DNA of 64,000 bases from Sutterella faecalis. Its GTDB lineage: Bacteria; Pseudomonadota; Gammaproteobacteria; Burkholderiales; Burkholderiaceae_F. The stretch lies in the NCBI RefSeq assembly GCF_006337085.1, contig NZ_CP040882.1, positions 1-64,000 on the forward strand, in the 5' to 3' direction. The translations under genes and the position numbers were made by a program. The notes beneath the pieces are model-generated. The model ran no database searches. It saw only the letters and a program-made list of their open reading frames with translations, and was not told the DNA's origin. This document shows positions 8,977 to 18,054 of the stretch, one piece after another. The stretch's first letter is position 1. Each line of letters opens with the position of its first letter.

Positions 8977-9051
8977 TTCAATCCTCCAGAATGAAAGTCA
9001 GAACTCCTGCCGTGAATGAGCAGGTTCATCCTATCAGCATTTCTCCGCAAC

Positions 9052-9819
9052 TCACCTCGACAAAACCCACTCGCTCATCATCAGCAGGTCCTTCCTTCTG
9101 ATGAGGCGTTTCCCCGCCGGGCGGATGAGTGTGCCTTCCTTCGCCGCCGCGGAAAGAAGCCGATCAAGCGGCGCCTTCGTCGTGTAGATGATGCTGGAGA
9201 GCGTCGCCCGGCTCACCTGCATCGGCAGCTCAAGGTATTCCTTTTCGGACTCGAGCGGATTGACCCCGCAATGAAAGAGCGTCGCGGCCCAGAAGAGCAG
9301 AAAGCGCTCCGGGAGAGACAGCGAAAAGAGCGCCTCCATCCCGATGAGTTCGGATTTCCCGGCGAGTTCGGTGTAGCCGACGTATTCCAGGAATAGTGCC
9401 TTGTCGTCCATGAGCCGCTCGCGGAAGACCTTGCCCGGGAGGCTTGTGATCCTTGATGGCTTGACGGCACGCACGAGCCTTGGCGTGGGTTCCGAAGAGA
9501 AGAGGTTGAGGAACCCCTGAAAGCTCCCGTCCGGATAAAGATTCATCGCGAGGGGCTTGTTGAGCCGGTAGTTGGTGACGCCCTGGCTCACGAGCCCGGA
9601 GTCAATGCGCCTCACCAGGGTCGACCGTTCGGCCTCTGTCTGGATGTAGGCGCGCACGGAATAGTCCTGCGACTGCCCTTCAGCATCAAAAAGCTCAAGA
9701 AGCGGTTTCGGCGCGCGCGGCACAATCCAGGGACAAATGACTTCCGGGTTCGACATGGGCGGGAGAAGAAAATCGGGGAGGGAATCTTCATCTTCGCTTT
9801 CCCAGCCCGACGCCGTCAA
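9052..9819 (-). CDS. Crp/Fnr-like transcriptional regulator (divergent)
   Basis: The C-terminal third resembles a Crp-type winged helix: a segment starting LELPMQVSRATL leads into a helix pair and RPAGKRLIRRKDLLMM. The N-terminal two thirds would correspond to a cyclic-nucleotide-type beta-barrel and dimer helix, but it is weakly conserved and shows no Fnr-type cysteine cluster. Length (255 aa) fits the family. The TTG start at 9819 has an AGGA site. It lies directly downstream of an exported flavoprotein on the same strand, beyond that gene's terminator, and may sense the flavoprotein's substrate or redox state. The assignment rests on overall pattern. Confidence 0.55.
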   Translation of the reverse strand: MTASGWESEDEDSLPDFLLPPMSNPEVICPWIVPRAPKPLLELFDAEGQSQDYSVRAYIQTEAERSTLVRRIDSGLVSQGVTNYRLNKPLAMNLYPDGSFQGFLNLFSSEPTPRLVRAVKPSRITSLPGKVFRERLMDDKALFLEYVGYTELAGKSELIGMEALFSLSLPERFLLFWAATLFHCGVNPLESEKEYLELPMQVSRATLSSIIYTTKAPLDRLLSAAAKEGTLIRPAGKRLIRRKDLLMMSEWVLSR

Positions 9820-9840
9820 GAGAGTTTTCCTATCGGCAGG

Positions 9841-9869
9841 AAAAAGAAAACCCGGCGCTGCCGCCGGGC
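9841..9869 (-). terminator. Intrinsic terminator of the exported flavoprotein
   Basis: Perfect arms CCCGGCG (9851-9857) and CGCCGGG (9862-9868) are followed on the minus strand by a T-rich run (complement of 9841-9850). Confidence 0.8.
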
Positions 9870-9897
9870 TTTCTCACGTGCATCACGGTTTCAGGAT

Positions 9898-11421
9898 TTA
9901 CTTAGCGGTTTTTACGATGTGGTCCACCGCGAGCTTGCCGCCGCAGATGGCCCAGGAGCTCGCCGTGCCTTCCGCAATATGCATGTCATAGGAGTCGGAG
10001 TAGAGGCCGCCCGCGTCCTGACCGATCGCGTAGATGCCCTTGATGACATTTCCCTTCGCATCAAGCGGCTGGAAGTACTCGTTGACGCTCGCGCCGCCCG
10101 TGGTGGCGTAGGTCCTCAGGCTCCCCTTGATCGCATAGAAGGGACCGGTCTTCACTTCGCGGAGCCACTCGGAATCTTTATAGAAGTCTTCGTCCTTCCC
10201 GATCTTCACGAGCTCATTCATGCGGCTCGTTGTGGCGGCGAGGCGCGCGGGATCCATGCCGGTGAGTTTCGCGAGGTCTTCCAACGTATCGGCCTTGAAG
10301 CAGAAGCCGTCCTTGACTCCGCGCTCAAAGAGGGCATCGAAGTTCGTGAACTTCGTCCCCGGCGTCACCATGCCGAAGTAGCCGCGCGGGAGCCCTTCCT
10401 TAATCATCTCTTCGCGGGTCTTGTCATCGAAGACGGCAAAGCCTTCGCCGCCCACTTCCTCAAATGCGTTCGAGATGTATTCGAGCGGAAGCGTCTCGTC
10501 CGCAACGCGATCGCCCTGAAGCGACGTCTTGAGGTAGGGCTGGAAGAGGGCAGCAAGAAGCCTCACGTATTCGGCCTTCGTGACGCCGTCCTTCCCGAAC
10601 TGCAGGTCCGTCGGAACGCCCTTGAGCCAGAGGCCCGCCTGCATGCAGACATTCATGTTGACGAGCTTTGCGCCCGCGCTTTCAAGCATCTGCACGCCGT
10701 CGCCCGTGCGGCCCGGAGACCCGGCGCTTTCGTACCCCGCATAGGGAAGGTACTTCTTCACCATCTCCTTGTTCCCGGAGAACCCGCCCGTGGCAATGAT
10801 GGTGTTGTCGGCTCGGATCGTGAGCGTGTCGCCGTTCCTGGCAACGGCCTTCACGCCTTTCACGACGCCGTCCTCAATGATGAGGGACTGCGCGGGCGTG
10901 GAGGTCATGATCTCGCCGCCCTTCGCCTTGATGCGGGTTGAGAATTCCTGAACGAGCACCGTGCCGTGGCCGCCTTTGTACATGTGCCAGGTGCGGTTGC
11001 CGTCGATGAATGCGGTCTTCACCGCTTCATAATGAACGCCATGGTCGGCGAGCCAGTCGTAGACGCTCGCGGTTTGCTTCAACCAACTGTTGAGCGCCCG
11101 GGCGTTGATGCGCCAGTGATGGAAGTCCATGACGCGCTTGAACTGGCGCTCAGGATTCACGCCGATGTTGTCGGCCTTCTGGAGCGCAGAGCCCACAAAG
11201 AAGGTGCCTTCCATGTAGTTTCCGCCGCCGCCCACGACGGCATTCTTTTCAAGAACGATGGTCTTCAAACCGGCATCCGTTGCGGCAACGCCCGCGGTCA
11301 GACCGCCGGCACCGGCGCCGACCACCACCACGTCCGTCGTGATCGTGCGCTCTGCTGCGAGAACGCCTCCCGCCATGGTCATGACGGCAAAGGCTGCTGC
11401 GGTATAGGCCCATACTTTCAT
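9898..11421 (-). CDS. Exported FAD-dependent fumarate-reductase-like flavoprotein
   Basis: FAD_binding_2 family protein related to the flavin subunit of soluble fumarate reductases, with a Sec signal peptide (about residues 1-22, ending LAA). The dinucleotide fold VVVGAGAGGL follows near residue 33, and a C-terminal FAD contact lies in GIYAIGQDAGG. No N-terminal FMN or haem domain is present, so electrons must come from a separate carrier. Where fumarate reductases have RFVNE it reads VADETLPLE, so the substrate is probably not fumarate. The ATG has an AAAGGAG site. A palindromic operator candidate lies upstream. Such proteins typically reduce an unsaturated organic acid as a respiratory acceptor; the substrate here is unknown. 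Confidence 0.82.
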   Translation of the reverse strand: MKVWAYTAAAFAVMTMAGGVLAAERTITTDVVVVGAGAGGLTAGVAATDAGLKTIVLEKNAVVGGGGNYMEGTFFVGSALQKADNIGVNPERQFKRVMDFHHWRINARALNSWLKQTASVYDWLADHGVHYEAVKTAFIDGNRTWHMYKGGHGTVLVQEFSTRIKAKGGEIMTSTPAQSLIIEDGVVKGVKAVARNGDTLTIRADNTIIATGGFSGNKEMVKKYLPYAGYESAGSPGRTGDGVQMLESAGAKLVNMNVCMQAGLWLKGVPTDLQFGKDGVTKAEYVRLLAALFQPYLKTSLQGDRVADETLPLEYISNAFEEVGGEGFAVFDDKTREEMIKEGLPRGYFGMVTPGTKFTNFDALFERGVKDGFCFKADTLEDLAKLTGMDPARLAATTSRMNELVKIGKDEDFYKDSEWLREVKTGPFYAIKGSLRTYATTGGASVNEYFQPLDAKGNVIKGIYAIGQDAGGLYSDSYDMHIAEGTASSWAICGGKLAVDHIVKTAK

Positions 11422-11493
11422 TTCTTCTCTCCTTTAGGGAAGCAATTTGAATTTGCTTTACATTGAGTATGAGCCAAGAAGGCGTCACGATTC

Positions 11494-11525
11494 TCCTGAC
11501 CCGCTTGTCCTGACCTGGGTCAGGA
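11494..11525. promoter_or_regulatory. Candidate operator: three copies of TCCTGACC in dyad arrangement
   Basis: TCCTGACCC at 11494-11502 and TCCTGACC at 11508-11515 are direct repeats 14 bp apart, and GGTCAGGA at 11518-11525 is the inverted copy. The inner pair forms an 18-bp palindrome (TCCTGACCTGGGTCAGGA). It lies between the divergent flavoprotein and the gene at 11619. A regulator site is likelier than a terminator because no T-run follows. Confidence 0.5.
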
Positions 11526-11618
11526 GGCCGGATGCGACGAACAGGCTGGAAAAAAGGAGAAGTCCCCTGCGGCCTATAATTCCGGGCACCTTCCTCATCT
11601 CACATTTAAGGAAATCTC

Positions 11619-12167
11619 ATGGCTCAGGAACTCCAGATTCGCGGACGCGACGCCGCCCTTCAATGCGATCGCGCGATGGATCAGCTTTCTGGCGATGAGG
11701 AAGTAAGGGGCGAGATCCGCACGGCCTTCCTTGTGGCCTTTGAAATCGGGGAGCCGATGTTCTTCTTCAAGGAAAAGAAGAAGGCAAGGATCATGGAGGA
11801 GCTCCTCTCGATCGAGCTCGCGCTCTTTTCCGCGGCCAGTGGGGAGAAGATGAGAACCCTGAAGGATGCGGGAGCCATATCGGAGGAAGAGTTCGAATCC
11901 GCTCGGAAGGTGCTTCTCGAGCGCGTCGAGGCGAGGAGAGGGCTTTACGGAAGCCTCAGCGGTTATCTGGCAGCCGCCGCGAAAGCGGAAAGAACTGGAG
12001 CGGATGCGGCGAAGGCCGTTCTTGAGGAAGCCCGCAATCAGGTGCTCCGGGCAAAGGTCGGTGCATCCGTCCCGATGGGCGGGCTCTTCGCGATCTTTGC
12101 GGAAGGCGCTCAGAAGGCTGCCGGGCGTTATGCCGGAATTCTGGCTGACGAACTTTTTCGCAGTTAA
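11619..12167 (+). CDS. Hypothetical protein, mostly helical
   Basis: I do not recognise this 182-residue protein. It is rich in Ala, Glu and Lys and predicted largely helical, with a charged stretch (FFFKEKKKARIMEE) near residue 48. There is no signal peptide, and a short apolar segment near residues 148-160 is too weak for a clear membrane helix. An AAGGAA site 6 bp before the ATG and GC-rich third positions support coding. It is divergent from the exported flavoprotein across the palindromic operator, so the two may share control. Confidence 0.6.
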   Translation: MAQELQIRGRDAALQCDRAMDQLSGDEEVRGEIRTAFLVAFEIGEPMFFFKEKKKARIMEELLSIELALFSAASGEKMRTLKDAGAISEEEFESARKVLLERVEARRGLYGSLSGYLAAAAKAERTGADAAKAVLEEARNQVLRAKVGASVPMGGLFAIFAEGAQKAAGRYAGILADELFRS

Positions 12168-12185
12168 GGATTCAGCAGAACTGCA

Positions 12186-12214
12186 GCGCCGCCCGTGAGG
12201 TTCACGAGCGGCGC
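12186..12214 (+). terminator. Hairpin downstream of the hypothetical gene
   Basis: GCGCCGC (12186-12192) pairs with GCGGCGC (12208-12214), and the inner arms CGTGA/TCACG pair too. The hairpin is strong but lacks a T-run, so termination is only probable. Confidence 0.45.
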
Positions 12215-12602
12215 GGTTCAATTCGGAATCTTCTGTCGGGGAGTTTCTTCGTCGACGGGCACCTGGGGTTCTGCTTCTTTTGAATCAAAGTGATGGAGAC
12301 TCCGTTTTTCAGGAAGTCTCACGGCAACACTTGTAACCTGAGGCGGACGATGCGGAAGAGAACTGGTATACATGCAATGCCCAAGTATTTAGCAAGCTAA
12401 CAAAAGCCATTTCATAGTTTATTTATAGTTATTTACTTACATATTGATAGTTTTGTTGCTTTTGTAATTGCATTGATTTATATGTAGATTCTATTTGTGA
12501 ACATTTGTTCAGGCATTGTATTTCAACCTGAATCCTGCCAGACTAAAAGTGAGATCGGTTCATAGAAGCGATCCCGATAATTCTCACTTAAGAGGTATTA
12601 AT
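12215..12602 (+). promoter_or_regulatory. AT-rich upstream region of the porin gene
   Basis: About 390 bp without a supported gene. The stretch 12385-12530 is strikingly AT-rich for this genome and probably holds the porin promoter and any curved DNA. I could not pick -35/-10 boxes with confidence. An AAGAGG ribosome site lies before the ATG at 12603. Confidence 0.5.
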
Positions 12603-13769
12603 ATGAAAAAGACTCTGGCTGCGCTCGCGGTATTGGGCGCATTTGCAGGTTCGGCGCTTGCAGCCGACGTTACGCTCTACGGTCTCGTCGACTACGGCTT
12701 TTCGTACCAGCATTCAGACGGCGACGCTGCGGCTGATGCCAACGACAACTTCACGATGAAGTCCGGCATGAATTCCGGCTCCCGCTTCGGTCTCAAGGGA
12801 ACAGAAGATCTTGGAAACGGCCTTCAGGTCGGCTTCGTGCTTGAAAACGGGTTTGATGCCGATGACGGCACGTTCGATTCGAACGGCGACGACAGGATCT
12901 TCGGCCGCGAAGCTTCGCTCCATTTGACGGGCGCTTTCGGTGAAATCGCCTTCGGCCGCATGGGACAGCTCGCAAGCTCGCTCGGCTCCTACGGGCTTCT
13001 CGGACAGGTGAGTCCCTTCTCGACGGGCTGGGGAGACCTCACCGGCATGAAGTTCGTGCAGGCGGCGGGTCACACGCGCTACGACAACATGGTCACCTAC
13101 AAGACCCCGACCTTTGCGGGCTTTACGGCTTTCGCCCAGTACTCGTTCGGCAACTCGGACGACAACGGCGAGACCGGCAGCGCCAAGGTTTCCTGGGATG
13201 AAGGAAAGGCCTCCGCCGATCGCTACTACGCGCTCGGCGCCAACTACAAGGTCGAGAACCTTTATCTCGTCGGCATTGTCGATTCCGTCAATTACGGCTC
13301 GAAGCAGACCATCCAAGGCACGAAGCTCGACGATTCGATCACGGTTACCCTGGGCGGCAACTACGACTTCGGGTTCATGAAGACCTACGCCGCCTTCCAG
13401 TATTTCGACAACGCGTACTCGGTCGGTCAGAAGGCGATCGGCGAGGACAGCTCAATCGGGAAGACAGTGCGCTTCTCTGACACTGAAGGCGCTGAAGGCT
13501 ACAGCGTTGCGCTCGGCGTCGGCGTCCCGGCGTTCGGCGGCACCGCGAAGGCTCATGTCGGCTACCTTTCTGCCGAAGACACGGCTGAAAGCGACAACAC
13601 GCTCGACCGCTGGAACATTTCCGTCGGCTACGACTACAACCTCTCGAAGCGCACTTCCGTCTACACGGCTGCGACCTATCTCCAGGACAAGCTCGAGTAC
13701 AAGGACGCCAAGAATGACCGCGACCCGAGCGCGGTTGAAGTGATGGCTGGTCTCATTCACCGCTTCTAA
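12603..13769 (+). CDS. Gram-negative porin (Bordetella/Burkholderia type)
   Basis: Outer-membrane general porin, a trimeric 16-strand barrel for small hydrophilic solutes. A signal peptide (about residues 1-20, ending ALA) is followed by ADVTLYGLVDYG, the typical first strand. Further marks are SRFGLKGTEDLGNGL near residue 60 and FGREASLHL near 100. The chain ends in phenylalanine (GLIHRF), the usual outer-membrane insertion signal. The 388-residue form starting at 12603 is chosen because the signal peptide begins there after an AAGAGG site. It is monocistronic with a two-hairpin terminator. Confidence 0.94.
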   Translation: MKKTLAALAVLGAFAGSALAADVTLYGLVDYGFSYQHSDGDAAADANDNFTMKSGMNSGSRFGLKGTEDLGNGLQVGFVLENGFDADDGTFDSNGDDRIFGREASLHLTGAFGEIAFGRMGQLASSLGSYGLLGQVSPFSTGWGDLTGMKFVQAAGHTRYDNMVTYKTPTFAGFTAFAQYSFGNSDDNGETGSAKVSWDEGKASADRYYALGANYKVENLYLVGIVDSVNYGSKQTIQGTKLDDSITVTLGGNYDFGFMKTYAAFQYFDNAYSVGQKAIGEDSSIGKTVRFSDTEGAEGYSVALGVGVPAFGGTAKAHVGYLSAEDTAESDNTLDRWNISVGYDYNLSKRTSVYTAATYLQDKLEYKDAKNDRDPSAVEVMAGLIHRF

Positions 13770-13781
13770 AAAACTTTTCTT

Positions 13782-13817
13782 CAGCGCCGGTTTTCCGGCA
13801 AGAGTCTTCCGGCGCTG
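13782..13817 (+). terminator. First hairpin after the porin gene
   Basis: CAGCGCCGG (13782-13790) pairs perfectly with CCGGCGCTG (13809-13817), about 13 bp after the porin stop. No T-run follows directly. Confidence 0.5.
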
Positions 13818-13829
13818 AGAAAAAAGATG

Positions 13830-13864
13830 CCCCCGCAGACTTGCACGGTTTGCGGGGGATTTTT
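13830..13864 (+). terminator. Intrinsic terminator of the porin gene
   Basis: CCCCCGCA (13830-13837) pairs with TGCGGGGG (13851-13858), followed by TTTTT at 13860-13864. Confidence 0.85.
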
Positions 13865-13986
13865 CGCTTCCGTGTTCCGCATGCCTCTTTGCATTACCTG
13901 TGGTCGAGCTTTTTTGCCTTCAGCCACCCGGAGAAGAGATCGGCAACCTCAAGGTTGTTCTTCTCCGCCAGGTGAAGCAAGCAGGT

Positions 13987-14985
13987 TCATATATTTTCAA
14001 GCACAGGTTTGACGACGGCATCCTGAATGCGGGCGAGCTTGCCCCTAATGTGGCGTCCGGGCGGCTCGCCGAAGAGGCGTTTATAGTCGCGCGAAAACTG
14101 CGCGGGACTCTGGTAGCCCACGGCATAGGCGGCGGAATTGGCATCGGTGCCGCCATTAAGGAGCAGCTGCTGGGCCTCGTAGAGCCTCAGGCGCTTCTGG
14201 TACTGCAAGGGCGTCAACGACGTGAATTCCCGGAAATGACGATGGAAGGTCGAAGGCGCCATGTTCGCGACTTCGGCGAGCCGTTCAATCGATACGTCGG
14301 AACGGTAGTTGTCCCTCAGCCACCGGATCGCCTGCCGGATGCGCTTCCCGGCGGCATCCGGCGCATAGAGCGCTCGCAGGCAGTCGCCGCCCGCGCCCGA
14401 AAGCGCAAGGCAGTGAATGTCGCGGATGATGAGGGGCGCGCGAAGGGGAATCTGCGCAGGCTTCTCGAGAAGCGCGAGGAGCCGGTAGAAGTCCTCCATG
14501 AGCTCCTCGGACGAGGGTTCGACGGAGAAAACGCTTTTCGCCTGGCTCGTCGCGTCGTCGTCCTGAATGAGTTCGGCAAGCGTCGCCGTATTGAGCGGAA
14601 TCGAGAGCGAGACGAAGGGTTCTTCCTTCGAGACGTTCATGAGCTCATACGAGGTCGGCATGTCGATCGAGGTCACGATCGCCGACCCCGGGCCGTAGCG
14701 GTATTCGTCGGAGCCGATCATGAGGCGCTTGTGTCCCCTGAGAATGACGCCGACCGACAGCCGGTAGAAGCAGTTCTTCGCCTGGACGGATTCCTCGATG
14801 TAGGAGAGGTGAAGCCCCTCGATCGGATGAAGGTCGAGGGCGCCATTCAAGACGATCTCGCGAACGCGGTCGGCGAGCCTTAGTCTCAGCGCGCGGCTCG
14901 AGGGCGATTCCTCGGCCTCGTGCTCGCAGACCGTGCAGTTCGGGTCGGCGGAGTCGCTTGCAAACCATTCCTCAGGCGTTTTCAT
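13987..14985 (-). CDS. AraC-family transcriptional regulator
   Basis: DNA-binding regulator with an AraC_N-type sensor domain (PF06719 style, about residues 20-190) and a C-terminal double helix-turn-helix. The HTH shows VSIERLAEVANMAPSTF followed by AAYAVGYQSPAQFSRDY and GEPPGRH. The start at 14985 is preferred because GGAGGG lies 7 bp upstream; an ATG at 15000 is also in frame. Its stop is about 120 bp from the porin terminator. It is downstream of the aldo/keto reductase gene with a 36 bp gap and probably co-transcribed. The pairing resembles YqhC with its aldehyde reductase, so it likely controls that reductase in response to aldehydes or quinones. Confidence 0.9.
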   Translation of the reverse strand: MKTPEEWFASDSADPNCTVCEHEAEESPSSRALRLRLADRVREIVLNGALDLHPIEGLHLSYIEESVQAKNCFYRLSVGVILRGHKRLMIGSDEYRYGPGSAIVTSIDMPTSYELMNVSKEEPFVSLSIPLNTATLAELIQDDDATSQAKSVFSVEPSSEELMEDFYRLLALLEKPAQIPLRAPLIIRDIHCLALSGAGGDCLRALYAPDAAGKRIRQAIRWLRDNYRSDVSIERLAEVANMAPSTFHRHFREFTSLTPLQYQKRLRLYEAQQLLLNGGTDANSAAYAVGYQSPAQFSRDYKRLFGEPPGRHIRGKLARIQDAVVKPVLENI

Positions 14986-15021
14986 ATTCAAACCCTCCAT
15001 TCCATCGCGCCTCAGGAGGCG

Positions 15022-15876
15022 TCAGTGGGTGATATGCCGTTCAGAGAACCAGCGGATGATGGCCGGATCCCGGTGGGAGAAGAACTGGCTTTCATTGCGG
15101 TCGAGCGCCCGGATCATCTCCCCGTCCTCGTCGTCAAGGACGAGATCGGCTGCTGAAAGATTTTCCTTCATTCTGGCGGGCGACACGCTCTTGCTCACGA
15201 CGGAAGCCCCGAGACCCGAGACGTAGGCGAGGACGACCTGAGCGACGGAAGCGCCGTGCTTCCCGGCAATAAGGCGCAGCGTCGAATTGAAGAAGAGGCC
15301 GTTCCTGCCTTCCGCGAGGGGCGCCCAGGCCTGGGGCACGACGCCGAGATCCTTCATCACGGGGAAGGCGTCGCGCTGCTGGCAGAAGGGATTGATCTCG
15401 ATCTGGTTCACCATCGGGCGGACCTTTGCATGGAGCGCGAGGTCCATCAAACGGTCGGGCGGGAAGTTGCTCACGCCAATGGCCTTCACGAGACCGGCGT
15501 CGAGCATCTTCTCAAGCCCCCGCCAGGCGCCGTAGACGTCGCCCACGGGCTGATGGATGAGGTAGAGGTCGAGGTAGCCGAGGCCGAGAAGTTCGAGCGA
15601 GCGCTTTACCGACCTTTCGGCGCCGGCTTCGCTTGCGTCTTCAACCCAGAGCTTGCTCGTCACGAAAAGATCCTCTCTCACGACGCCGCACTTCGCCAAA
15701 GCGCGCCCGACCGCGGCTTCGTTCCCGTAGGATGCGGCCGTGTCGATCGCACGGTAGCCCGCATCGAGAGCGTTGATGACTGCATCCTCGCAGGCGGTGG
15801 TGTTGGGGATCTGGTAAACCCCGAAGAAGAACGCCGGAAGTTCGACGCCGTTCGTCATTTTGAATGTCTGGCTCAT
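15022..15876 (-). CDS. Aldo/keto reductase (2,5-diketo-D-gluconate reductase type)
   Basis: Cytoplasmic NADPH-dependent reductase of aldehydes and ketones. The tetrad is visible as Asp/Tyr in IDTAASYGNE, Lys in VTSKLW and His in YLIHQP, with the GVSNF strand near residue 140 and a C-terminal cofactor loop. There is no signal peptide, unlike the reductase at 5908. Length (284 aa) is typical. The ATG has a GGGAGG site. It heads a two-gene unit with the AraC regulator and is divergent from the sensor kinase gene. Substrate not determined. Confidence 0.9.
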   Translation of the reverse strand: MSQTFKMTNGVELPAFFFGVYQIPNTTACEDAVINALDAGYRAIDTAASYGNEAAVGRALAKCGVVREDLFVTSKLWVEDASEAGAERSVKRSLELLGLGYLDLYLIHQPVGDVYGAWRGLEKMLDAGLVKAIGVSNFPPDRLMDLALHAKVRPMVNQIEINPFCQQRDAFPVMKDLGVVPQAWAPLAEGRNGLFFNSTLRLIAGKHGASVAQVVLAYVSGLGASVVSKSVSPARMKENLSAADLVLDDEDGEMIRALDRNESQFFSHRDPAIIRWFSERHITH

Positions 15877-16091
15877 GGCTGGATGCCTCCCTGATTGATG
15901 GAGGAATTCTTAAGGACGCCGTTTACGGGAGGATTGCGCAAATGCGCTCCCCCTTTGCCAAAACTGCTCGATTGACAAGTGCCCAGTGAGGAACTTTCGC
16001 TTGGTGGCTGATTCGTCTTCGTTCAAGCGTGGAAGATCTACACCTCTTCGGGGGTTGGACGGAGGCGAAGAAATCCCGCATCATTGACGCC

Positions 16092-18038
16092 ATGAAGCTT
16101 CTTTCTTCCGGGATTTCCTCTTTATTTCTCTTAGCCGCCGCTTTTGTCATTGGAGCGGCAGGCGGCGCTCTGCCGGCGAGAGATGCGTCGGCCGCCGAAG
16201 CGCTTCCCATTTCGGGCGCCACGGTTGAGGCCCCGGCGGGAGAGAAAGATGATTCCCGACCGATCCTTTCGATCAGCGTGGTTGATACGCTCATCAATCC
16301 CTTCGATGCCCTCGCGCTCGAGCGCACGCTCGAGCAGCTCTCCGACCGTCTCCCGCAATACCGCTGGCGGCAGATGGTCATTCCGGCGGCGGACGCCGAG
16401 GAGTCGCTCCTCTTGAACAAGCCCGACTTCCTCCTTGCGCCCTCGGGCTTTGCGGCCTACGCGCAGCTCTCGTCGCGCGTTTCCGCCGTGAGAATCGCCA
16501 CGCGCCGCACGGTTCTTGCCGACCGGGCGGACCATTCCGTGGGTTCGGTCTTCATCGTCCGAGCCGAGCGCCCCTGGCGGACGCTTCGGGATATCGAAGG
16601 CCGGCGGGCGGCTTCGGGACTCCAGACGACGGTTGAAGGGTGGCTCGCGGCAGCGGGCGAAATCGAGCGTGCGGGGTTCGACCCCGATCATTTCTTTTCC
16701 GAACTGGTCGTCAAGAGCAATGCCTACCCCGATGTGATTTCAGAAGTCCTCTCGGGCGGAACGGATGTGGGGATTCTCCCCGCATGTCTTCTCGAGACTG
16801 TGGCGGAAAAGAAGCTTGCAAGAACGGAAGACCTGCGGATCATCAACGCGAAGACCGAGGGGCTGCGGTGCCTCCATTCAACGGACCTCTATCCCGGACT
16901 CAGTCTTGTGGCTCTTGACGACACCGATGAGGAAAAGGTGAGGGATGTTCTTGGCGCCCTTTTGTCGCTCAAGGACATCGACGGCTACGAGTGGTTCGCG
17001 AACGTTTCAGACGCTTCCGTGCTGAAGCTCTTCCAGGATCTTCGCGTCGGTCCATGGGCGCACTTGAGGAATATGAGCCCGTGGGCGATATTCTCGCGCT
17101 ACCGGGAGGAGATTCTCTTCTTCCTCGGGGTCCTTCTCCTGCTGATCCTCAATGAAATCCGGCTCCATGTGCTCGTCAAAAAGCGCACGCAGGCGCTGAG
17201 TGAGGCGCTCGAACAGAATATCCGGAGCGAAGCGGAAGCGGCTGAGGCCCGTCAGCAGGCGGCCGGGCTCGAACGGCGCTCCGTCGTTTCACAAATGTCG
17301 GGCATGGTGGCGCACGAGATCAATGCGCCGGTGGGGGCGATTCGCGCCTACTGTGCCGTCCTGCGGATTCTTCTTCGGGGAGAAGAAAAGAAGGAGGAGC
17401 GCGTTGCCATGGCGCTGAAGGGCGTCGAGCACGAGGCGGAGAAGGTTGCCGGCATCGTTGACCGCGTGCGGCAGTATGCGAGGAAGGGCAGTACCGAGCA
17501 TGCGGAAGTGCCGCTCCTCAGAGTGATCGAGCGCGGGATCCGGTCTGCACGAAGCGAGCTCTCTGAGGAAAAGCGCGAGCGGCTCTCCGTGACGCTTCAT
17601 ACCAATGGGCTCGAGCCTGTGGTTCTCGGCGACGCCCTCGAACTCGAGGTTCTTTTTCTCAATCTCGTGAGAAATGCCGCGAGTGCAGCGTTTGGGTCTG
17701 AACGGGAGCAGCCCTTCGTTTCCGTCATGATCAATCGGTGCGTGGCGGAGCATTCGAAGGAAGGTCCAGCCCCGGACGCAGCCTCCAGTCCGTCCCGGGG
17801 CGATAGCTGCATTGAGGTCGTGATTGAGAATTCGGGCGCGATACTCGATGATGCCGCGATGGCTCGGCTCGCGAAGTTGGGCGACGCCATCACCCCGAGT
17901 CCGCAGGGGCTCGGGATTGGTCTCAGCATCTGCAGGGGCATTGCCGAAGGGCACGGCGCTTCCATGAAGTTCGCGCGCCGCGAAGACGGAGGCGTCGTGG
18001 TGGTTCTGAGCTTCCCGGAAATGCCCCGAACAGAATAA
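16092..18038 (+). CDS. Sensor histidine kinase with PhnD-like periplasmic domain (TtrS-like)
   Basis: Membrane sensor kinase resembling the tetrathionate sensor TtrS in layout: signal sequence (1-25), a periplasmic phosphonate-binding-like domain (about 55-330), one membrane helix (about 340-358), a coiled linker, a HisKA box with His408 in MVAHEINAPVG and a C-terminal ATPase with GLGIGLSIC. The periplasmic domain implies an exogenous anion or organic acid as signal. The start at 16092 is chosen for its signal peptide, though no good ribosome site precedes it; a GTG at 16029 is in frame. The response regulator follows after 16 bp, then an exported flavoprotein, so the system probably controls that flavoprotein and perhaps the genes after it. 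Confidence 0.85.
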   Translation: MKLLSSGISSLFLLAAAFVIGAAGGALPARDASAAEALPISGATVEAPAGEKDDSRPILSISVVDTLINPFDALALERTLEQLSDRLPQYRWRQMVIPAADAEESLLLNKPDFLLAPSGFAAYAQLSSRVSAVRIATRRTVLADRADHSVGSVFIVRAERPWRTLRDIEGRRAASGLQTTVEGWLAAAGEIERAGFDPDHFFSELVVKSNAYPDVISEVLSGGTDVGILPACLLETVAEKKLARTEDLRIINAKTEGLRCLHSTDLYPGLSLVALDDTDEEKVRDVLGALLSLKDIDGYEWFANVSDASVLKLFQDLRVGPWAHLRNMSPWAIFSRYREEILFFLGVLLLLILNEIRLHVLVKKRTQALSEALEQNIRSEAEAAEARQQAAGLERRSVVSQMSGMVAHEINAPVGAIRAYCAVLRILLRGEEKKEERVAMALKGVEHEAEKVAGIVDRVRQYARKGSTEHAEVPLLRVIERGIRSARSELSEEKRERLSVTLHTNGLEPVVLGDALELEVLFLNLVRNAASAAFGSEREQPFVSVMINRCVAEHSKEGPAPDAASSPSRGDSCIEVVIENSGAILDDAAMARLAKLGDAITPSPQGLGIGLSICRGIAEGHGASMKFARREDGGVVVVLSFPEMPRTE

Positions 18039-18054
18039 AGAAGGAGAAAGAGGC

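Noticed and set aside
13782..13864. Porin 3' hairpins as a small RNA
   Set aside because: Position and the T-run are explained by termination; no separate promoter was visible.
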